Of a stretch of 15,839 nucleotides of DNA, positions 10,922-15,839 are shown piece by piece (the first letter of the stretch is position 1; each line of letters starts with the position of its first letter). A program made the position numbers and the translations under genes. The DNA comes from Proteobacteria bacterium UBA2383. Lineage in GTDB: Bacteria > Pseudomonadota > Gammaproteobacteria > Competibacterales > Competibacteraceae. The notes below the pieces were generated by a model. The model did not search any database and had not been told where the DNA came from. It saw only the letters and a list, made by a program, of their open reading frames with translations. The stretch covers positions 1 through 15,839 of the forward strand of contig DDST01000110.1 of assembly GCA_002343485.1 (NCBI GenBank), written 5' to 3'.

Positions 10922-12928
10922 TTAGGCGGTTTCCAGCACCTGCTCAGCAAACCGCCAACCATTCTTGCCGGCTCGCTTAGCCTCATACATTGCAACATCT
11001 GCCTGCCTTAGCAAGGCCATGGCCTGCTCTAGATTAGCTGGCCACTCTGGCCGGTAAAATGCAATCCCGACACTTGCGGTAACGGTAGCGCTGGCCTCGC
11101 CCAAGGGTACCGGCTCCGCCAAACTGGCCACCAGCTTCCGGGCCACGGCTTCGGCAGCCTCAACTTGTTCCAGGTCGGTCAACACAATAGTGAATTCATC
11201 GCCACCCAAACGAGCCGCCGTGTCAGTCGCACGAATACATTGACGCAAACGCACAGCGACCTGCCTCAGCAATTCATCCCCCATATCATGGCCAAACGTA
11301 TCATTAACTTCCTTGAAACCATCCAGATCCACCAACAGCAATGCTAACAGCCGCCATTGGCGCCGGGACTGCTGCAAACTCTTGCGCAGGTGCTCGAAAA
11401 ACAGATTGCGGTTAGGCAACCCGGTCAGGCTATCAAAATTGGCCAGCCGCCAGTTGCGCAAACTGACCTCCGCCAGCATCCGAGTACGCTCCACCACGCG
11501 TGCTTCCACCTTCGCTTCCACTGTCCGATCATAATCTTGCAATAGCGCTTCAGCTTGTTCACGTAACGACGCTTCAGCCTTCTTGTAATCACTGATATCG
11601 GTTGTGGTGCCGCGATAACCTCGAAACTCACCGCTGTCACTGAACAGCGGCAATCCACTGTTACAAGTCCAGATCGATGCCTGTTCACCTGGTAACCACA
11701 CTTGCAGCACTACGTGTTGAAACCGCTGACGCTGTCGAATCGCTGTCCATAATCTGGTGAAATCGGCACCCTGGCTTTGCTCCTGCGGAACATATTCCCG
11801 CCAATGCTTTCCCAGTTGGCTTGTAGATGCTCCCATGGTACAGACGCGCTGTCCACAGAGATCACACAAACGCCCTTGGTCGTCGAATTCCCATAGAAAA
11901 TCGTTGGAAACTTCAGCTAAATCACGGAACCGGCGAATATCCATCCGTTGGGCCTGGGTTATGGCGCCTGTAAGCAATCCTGAAGTAGCAATCACTGCCA
12001 TGGCAATCTGATATTGAAACGCTAAATCCTGTCCTGCAAAATTTAAGACCAGTATCACAATGCCTAGTTGATAAAGTAACACGGTTGAAGCGGTACCTCG
12101 CATCCCATAGGTCGCAGCGATCCAGGTCAATATAGGCAACAGCAGCAGAGTCATAAAAGGGTATGATTGACCTAGCCATTGCGGATGAGGCATCCAAAAT
12201 AATCCCACGATCAATGCAACCGATATTCCCCCCTGCAAGATACCCCGATGTGCGGGTGGAGATTCGACGATGAGCAGCGTCCTTCGTGGGTGCAAGGATT
12301 CTTTCCGGCTAAATCGCCGCGCTAACGGCGCGACAAAAATCAACACTAGCGGCGTAACAGTAACAACACCAACGAAAGCACTAATCCATTCTTGCCAGAC
12401 CATTTCCAGCCATGACAGAACAGGTAGCAGCAATCCGGCTGCTTGCAACAAGGGGGCTTCCGCCAGCGCCGCAAACAGCGTACTCAACATGACCACGCCT
12501 AAGAAGGCAGCTACTCGTCGCAGATCGTCAAAGCGCCATTCATCCAATCGCTTCCCACCCAGATGATGGCGCAGAATGTATGCCGCGATCAGGTAGCCAA
12601 GTAACGGGGTCACACTAGCCGCCAGGCTATAAGGCCAACGTTCCTCGGACCAGGTTGGCCACTCCGCCAATAGGGAGGCCAATAAAGGCAAAGGCAACGC
12701 CCGCCAACCATATGCAAGCAGGATCGCGAAGGTTAAACCGGTACAGGGAGCCCAAAGGTTGACGCCAGTCATTCGATTTATCCCAATGACTGTATACCAA
12801 AGGGCGATCCAAATAACGATATAAGCCACGGCCAGCAGCGCTATCCGCGTCCATGAGCACTCACTGTGCAAGGCATCATTGGTGCTTTCCACCACATCCA
12901 CGATCTGTGTTTCTCCCGAAAAAAGCAT
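10922..12928 (-). CDS. Membrane diguanylate cyclase (MASE1-PAS-GGDEF)
   Basis: A predicted inner-membrane sensor enzyme of 668 aa making c-di-GMP from two GTP. Residues about 25-325 are a MASE1-type integral sensor with around eight to ten hydrophobic segments and the typical NLWAPCTGLTFAILL entry. Residues about 330-448 are a PAS domain ending GTTTDISDYKKAEASL. Residues about 449-492 are a coiled-coil signalling helix. Residues about 495-660 are the GGDEF domain: FDSLTGLPNRNLF, LLVDLDGFKEVNDTFGHDMGD, and an intact active loop GGDEF at 575-579. The RxxD inhibitory site RATD (566-569) lies five residues before it, so product inhibition is expected. There is no EAL or HD-GYP domain. The PAS contains an unusual CDLCGQRVC cluster (355, 358, 363). 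Start uncertain: the ATG at 12928 has a poor SD, while GTG at 12901 follows GGGAG. It sits 58 bases after the formylglutamate hydrolase gene. Confidence 0.93.
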   Translation of the reverse strand: MLFSGETQIVDVVESTNDALHSECSWTRIALLAVAYIVIWIALWYTVIGINRMTGVNLWAPCTGLTFAILLAYGWRALPLPLLASLLAEWPTWSEERWPYSLAASVTPLLGYLIAAYILRHHLGGKRLDEWRFDDLRRVAAFLGVVMLSTLFAALAEAPLLQAAGLLLPVLSWLEMVWQEWISAFVGVVTVTPLVLIFVAPLARRFSRKESLHPRRTLLIVESPPAHRGILQGGISVALIVGLFWMPHPQWLGQSYPFMTLLLLPILTWIAATYGMRGTASTVLLYQLGIVILVLNFAGQDLAFQYQIAMAVIATSGLLTGAITQAQRMDIRRFRDLAEVSNDFLWEFDDQGRLCDLCGQRVCTMGASTSQLGKHWREYVPQEQSQGADFTRLWTAIRQRQRFQHVVLQVWLPGEQASIWTCNSGLPLFSDSGEFRGYRGTTTDISDYKKAEASLREQAEALLQDYDRTVEAKVEARVVERTRMLAEVSLRNWRLANFDSLTGLPNRNLFFEHLRKSLQQSRRQWRLLALLLVDLDGFKEVNDTFGHDMGDELLRQVAVRLRQCIRATDTAARLGGDEFTIVLTDLEQVEAAEAVARKLVASLAEPVPLGEASATVTASVGIAFYRPEWPANLEQAMALLRQADVAMYEAKRAGKNGWRFAEQVLETA

Positions 12929-12986
12929 TTTTAATACAGTTATTCACTGCAATAGCGAGTAAACATGCTGTCAATACCACTTCCCA

Positions 12987-13835
12987 TCAGTAATGCCGGA
13001 CCTCATACAGTGTGTTATCTTGCAAAAGGCCCTCCAATATGTCACCGATGTGAGCCGCCCAGTGTAGACAGCCTGCATCATCAGCGAGTAAATCCTGACG
13101 AATTTCCACTTCCACATGAGGCAGACCGGCAGCACCACCGTGGGTATCCATGGTAAAACCTACCTCGCGCCCGGAATACGGTTGATTGTCGCCGACACAC
13201 CATTCGGCATGAGCTCTGAATCGGGTCAATAACGGCTTAGCTAACCGGGGATCACGATTCCACAACACGCCGAGATGCCAGGGACGGCGAAACCCATTCA
13301 TCACCGGAGTGAAACTGTGAACTGCAATCAACACGGGTGCTCGACCATGACCATGCCGCCAGCGATGCGCCAGAGCCTGAGTAATCGCGTGGTGATAGGG
13401 CCAGAATACTTCATTTAACCGGTTCTCAGCTTCCAGGTCACTCAGATCACGATTACCGGGAATAAAAATACCGTCGCTGACCTCGGCAATCGAAGTGGGA
13501 TGACCCGGTGGGCGGTTGCAATCAATGACCAGGCGCGAATAACCGGCCAGCACCGCCGGCGCATCCAATCGCGCAGCTAGTAATTGAGCCACTTGGGCGG
13601 CGCCGATATCCCAGGCAATGTGCTGGCTGCGTTCATGCGCATTCAGTCCCAATTCATTCAATCGGGCAGGAATGACATTGCTGGCATGATCGCACACCAA
13701 AACCACGGACGCCTGACCGTCCGGGTTAGCAATGGTGAACGGTGGTGGATCGTCAGAATTCAGAAGACGCAGTGAACTGCTGGCTGGTTGCGGAGAGGTA
13801 CACGAAGAGGAGAATTGAGGATTCAGGGGCGGCAT
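12987..13835 (-). CDS. N-formylglutamate amidohydrolase family protein
   Basis: A predicted cytoplasmic zinc hydrolase of 282 aa of the FGase (HutG-like) family, which releases formate from N-formyl-L-glutamate in histidine degradation or cleaves related formyl-amino acids. Motifs: VLVCDHASNVIP (45-56, with Asp49-His50), HIAWDIGA (72-79), YSRLVIDCNR (99-108), AVHSFTPVMNG (171-181, His173), MDTHGGAAGLPHVEVEIRQDLL (229-250). All the family's hallmark blocks are present, so an active enzyme is likely. The first 25 or so residues are Ser/Pro-rich and not part of the domain, so the true start may be internal; the ribosome site at 13835 is weak. No hut genes lie nearby, so the substrate could differ. 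It is preceded by a GFA-type gene and followed by the diguanylate cyclase, each by 58 bases on the same strand, so co-transcription is possible. Confidence 0.9.
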   Translation of the reverse strand: MPPLNPQFSSSCTSPQPASSSLRLLNSDDPPPFTIANPDGQASVVLVCDHASNVIPARLNELGLNAHERSQHIAWDIGAAQVAQLLAARLDAPAVLAGYSRLVIDCNRPPGHPTSIAEVSDGIFIPGNRDLSDLEAENRLNEVFWPYHHAITQALAHRWRHGHGRAPVLIAVHSFTPVMNGFRRPWHLGVLWNRDPRLAKPLLTRFRAHAEWCVGDNQPYSGREVGFTMDTHGGAAGLPHVEVEIRQDLLADDAGCLHWAAHIGDILEGLLQDNTLYEVRHY

Positions 13836-13893
13836 CGTTCATGTAAGAGAAATGATTAAACTAAATTGGCGGGGAAAAAAGATTTAAATTGCT

Positions 13894-14313
13894 TTAAGAC
13901 TTCGGCGGTAGCTCGTCATATTCAGGCAAGGCGCTTGGCTCGGTATACCACACGGCGCGGGAATCCCAGAAGATGTTTTGAAAGGGGCCAATGCCGGGGT
14001 GATCCTCCAGGGAACCCGCTGGAACGACGACTGCTTTACCGCTTTTTCCCAGCCACGGCAACGAGGACCCGCAATTCGTGCAAAAGGATGTCGCAAAATG
14101 CTTCGCCTCCTCCAACTCATACCGGCCCACGGACTCCTCGCCGCTAAGCCACTGAAAGTCCTCGGGCGCCACCAGCAAATTGGCGGCGAAGGCGCTGCCG
14201 GTAAACTTCCGGCACCGCGAGCAATGACAGTACTGAAAGATGCCAAGGTGACCCTTGATGGCGTAAGTCACCTTTTTGCAGAGGCAGCAACCTTTGACCG
14301 GATAATTAGACAT
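13894..14313 (-). CDS. GFA/CENP-V family zinc protein
   Basis: A predicted small zinc-binding protein of 139 aa of the glutathione-dependent formaldehyde-activating enzyme (GFA) superfamily. The seven characteristic cysteines are visible: Cys10 and Cys12 (CLC), Cys29, Cys31 and Cys34 (YCHCSRCRK), and Cys78 and Cys81 (FCTNCGSSLPW). The segments GSAFAANLLVAPEDFQWLSGEE and VVPAGSLEDHPGIGPFQNIFW are typical of the fold. Many members of this superfamily have unknown substrates, and the original role in S-hydroxymethylglutathione formation has been questioned, so a formaldehyde function is not proven. AGAGGAA precedes the ATG at 14313 with a good spacing. The gene starts only 19 bases after a strong terminator hairpin and lies upstream of the formylglutamate hydrolase gene. 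Formate and formaldehyde metabolism could link the two, but that is inference. Confidence 0.9.
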   Translation of the reverse strand: MSNYPVKGCCLCKKVTYAIKGHLGIFQYCHCSRCRKFTGSAFAANLLVAPEDFQWLSGEESVGRYELEEAKHFATSFCTNCGSSLPWLGKSGKAVVVPAGSLEDHPGIGPFQNIFWDSRAVWYTEPSALPEYDELPPKS

Positions 14314-14332
14314 CGCAATTCCTCTTTAATAG

Positions 14333-14365
14333 AAAAACCGCCCTGGTTTCCCGATGGCGGTTTTT
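14333..14365 (-). terminator. Strong Rho-independent terminator of the Ig-repeat gene
   Basis: AAAAACCGCC (14333-14342) pairs perfectly with GGCGGTTTTT (14356-14365) across a 13-nt loop. On the minus strand the stem ends in TTTTT followed by CTATT, the classic terminator form. It is symmetric and could act on both strands. It ends 19 bases before the GFA start codon. Confidence 0.85.
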
Positions 14366-14373
14366 CTTGATTC

Positions 14374-14394
14374 CCCTCCTTACGGGAAGGAGGG
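14374..14394 (-). repeat. Second hairpin between the Ig-repeat stop codon and its terminator
   Basis: CCCTCCTT-ACGGG-AAGGAGGG is a perfect 8-bp stem with a 5-nt loop, 19 bases after the Ig-repeat stop codon on the minus strand and 8 bases before the terminator stem. It lacks its own T-tract and may support termination or protect the 3' end. Confidence 0.6.
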
Positions 14395-14413
14395 AGCAAC
14401 TCAACCAGTGAGG

Positions 14414-15839
14414 TTAAGGCACGTTGATCACCGTCAACTGGAAGGTCTTGAATACCTCATTTGGATTAGGAGCAAGATTATCTGTGAGTTTCACCACAAA
14501 CGTATAGATCTTGTTCGCCGTTAATGTCCCTGCAGGCACCGTTCCCGTCAATGGGCAAGAGAGACTGGAGGTATTGACACACGGTCCCAAGACGATGCCA
14601 GGCGGCAAATCTCCACCGCCAGACACGACACTCCATGTAAAGGTCGTTCCGCAAACCCCACTGCAGGCGGCCGTCAGATTAGTCGTATAGGCGGTGCCCT
14701 CCGTCGCATTCGGCAATGGCGAGGCCGTCGCAATCTGCAACGTCCCTCCGCTGTTGATTGTCATCGTAACGGGGTAAATCACTGTTTGCGCAGGCACTGC
14801 ATCATTAGTAAGCGAGTCGCCATCTGGGTCGGGATCGCCCGAATCAACGACTTGCAATGTAAAACTGAACAACCCTGAAGTTAGCGGTGTTCCTAACAAC
14901 AACCAGGAATTACCAGGAGTCGAAGCTGTCAAGCCTGGCGGTACTACCCCTGGAGGACTGGTCGCCACCAAAGTCCATGTATACGGAGCCGTACCAAAGG
15001 TTGCTTTCAACACACCGCTGTACGGTACGCCCAAAGCCCCCGTCAGCGGGAATCCGGTCGCATCGATTCCCGCCACAGCAGTTGAACTGACATTGATCGT
15101 GCTCGTGAGCTTCCCAACGATCCCTAGCTGGTCAGTTGCCTGGAAGGTGGCGACAAAAGCTCCTGGCACCGTTGGGACACCCAACAATGTACCGTTCGTA
15201 TCAAGCGTTACCCCAGGCGGTAAGCTACCCGCAGTCCTGACGAAGGTATACGGCGGCGTCCCTCCAGTGGCTGTTAGCACTGCACTGAAAAATTGCCCGA
15301 CAATCGCTGCCGGCGCCGACGGGTTCAAGTTCACAGTGACTGGCGAGGTACTGTTGATGGTGATGGTCGTATTCAACGTCCCAGTCGCGCCATTGCCATC
15401 CGTGCCCTGAATCGAAACCGCAAAAGCGCCAACCTTGGTGGGTACCCCCGATATGGTGCCGTTAACATTCAGCGCCAAGCCATCCGGCAAAGCGCCAGCA
15501 ACTCGCTGAAAGAAATAGGGCGAAGTACCACCCGTGGCGCTCACCAGCCCGCTGTAAGGCACCCCCACGGCCCCTGTTGCCGGAGCCAAAGCTAAAGTCA
15601 ACGGGGTTTGATTGCCAATGACGATGGTGAAAGCCGCGAAACCCAACAAATCCTGGCTGTCCCGCACCTGCGCCACAAAGCTAAAGGAACCTATTTGGGT
15701 CGGTGTCCCACTGATTGCGCCATTCGCGCTCAAGCCCAAACCTGGCGGCAATGATCCCGACAACAGTGAAAAGACATACGGTGGCACCCCACCTATTGCC
15801 TGCAACACCGCACTATACGGCCGGCCTAATTGCCCCGCA
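14414..15839 (-). CDS. Putative-Ig (He_PIG-like) repeat surface or secreted protein, C-terminal part
   Basis: The C-terminal at least 475 residues of a larger repetitive protein; the reading frame stays open through the right edge, so the start is outside the window. About five tandem Ig-like units of 85-110 residues are visible. Each contains some of the pattern GVPYSG-L-ATGGTPPY-F, GSLPPGL-L, G-ISGVPT-G-F and a closing strand ending V-D or TITIN. These are the features of 'putative Ig' domains found in large bacterial cell-surface and adhesion proteins. The fourth unit has an acidic insert DSGDPDPDGDSLTND, like a calcium-binding loop. The last unit has two Cys pairs (CSGVC and CVNTSSLSC) and diverges from the rest. 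The protein ends FQLTVINVP with no visible C-terminal sorting motif or membrane anchor, so export may depend on the missing N-terminus. Function is likely adhesion or surface structure, by family only. Confidence 0.85.
   Translation of the reverse strand, partial: AGQLGRPYSAVLQAIGGVPPYVFSLLSGSLPPGLGLSANGAISGTPTQIGSFSFVAQVRDSQDLLGFAAFTIVIGNQTPLTLALAPATGAVGVPYSGLVSATGGTSPYFFQRVAGALPDGLALNVNGTISGVPTKVGAFAVSIQGTDGNGATGTLNTTITINSTSPVTVNLNPSAPAAIVGQFFSAVLTATGGTPPYTFVRTAGSLPPGVTLDTNGTLLGVPTVPGAFVATFQATDQLGIVGKLTSTINVSSTAVAGIDATGFPLTGALGVPYSGVLKATFGTAPYTWTLVATSPPGVVPPGLTASTPGNSWLLLGTPLTSGLFSFTLQVVDSGDPDPDGDSLTNDAVPAQTVIYPVTMTINSGGTLQIATASPLPNATEGTAYTTNLTAACSGVCGTTFTWSVVSGGGDLPPGIVLGPCVNTSSLSCPLTGTVPAGTLTANKIYTFVVKLTDNLAPNPNEVFKTFQLTVINVP

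Noticed and set aside
15093..15410. 105-codon plus-strand frame opposite the Ig-repeat gene
   Set aside because: It arises from the regular codon pattern of the repeats on the other strand.
14414..15839. DNA-level tandem repeats or a CRISPR-like array
   Set aside because: The periodicity is at protein level (about 85-110 residues) with diverged DNA. There are no short identical repeats with spacers.

Overview
The window looks like a piece of a gammaproteobacterial chromosome of moderate GC content. The evidence is an OxyR with both redox cysteines, a c4-type dihaem cytochrome, outer-membrane-type lipoproteins, a MASE1-PAS-GGDEF protein, two tRNAs with encoded CCA ends, and Shine-Dalgarno sequences in front of many of the genes. 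No marker fixes the genus. There is no insertion sequence, integrase, CRISPR array or phage gene, so this is ordinary chromosome with some accessory character at the two ends (an AraC-type regulator that may be N-truncated, and a giant Ig-like repeat protein cut by the right edge).

Layout, left to right. (1) 34-906 (+), an AraC-family regulator, converges with oxyR (2035-1097, -). (2) oxyR is divergent from a periplasmic dihaem cytochrome c (2375-2986, +). (3) A non-coding stretch with hairpins (2987-3311) leads into four same-strand envelope genes (3312-6641): two coiled-coil lipoproteins, a secreted TPR protein, and a secreted protein that joins a paralogous TPR domain to a trypsin/HtrA-like serine protease. 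I do not recognise this set as a named system, and it is the best candidate for something undescribed. (4) tRNA-Thr(UGU) lies on the minus strand between that cluster and the AmmeMemoRadiSam locus. In that locus the radical SAM enzyme (7881-6754, -) is divergent from the Memo-like protein B (8053-8841, +) and the AMMECR1-like protein A (8819-9424, +). (5) Two translationally coupled glycosyltransferases of the 'rSAM/selenodomain-associated' families (10724-10041 and 10044-9373, -) converge on protein A with a 52-bp coding overlap. (6) tRNA-Ala(CGC) and a bidirectional terminator follow. (7) Three minus-strand genes come next: a GFA-type zinc protein (14313-13894), an N-formylglutamate amidohydrolase family protein (13835-12987) and a membrane diguanylate cyclase (12928-10922). 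(8) A double hairpin separates them from the C-terminal part of a putative-Ig repeat protein that runs off the right edge.

How they may work together. OxyR senses peroxide, and the adjacent cytochrome could belong to respiratory or peroxide electron flow, but that link is positional only. The four-gene cluster reads as an outer-membrane/periplasm module: lipid-anchored coiled coils, TPR scaffolding and a protease. The AmmeMemoRadiSam trio is a conserved three-protein set whose chemistry, to my knowledge, is not settled. Its pairing here with two glycosyltransferases that are usually discussed beside other radical SAM systems is suggestive. The GFA and formylglutamate hydrolase genes may share a transcript with the c-di-GMP synthase.
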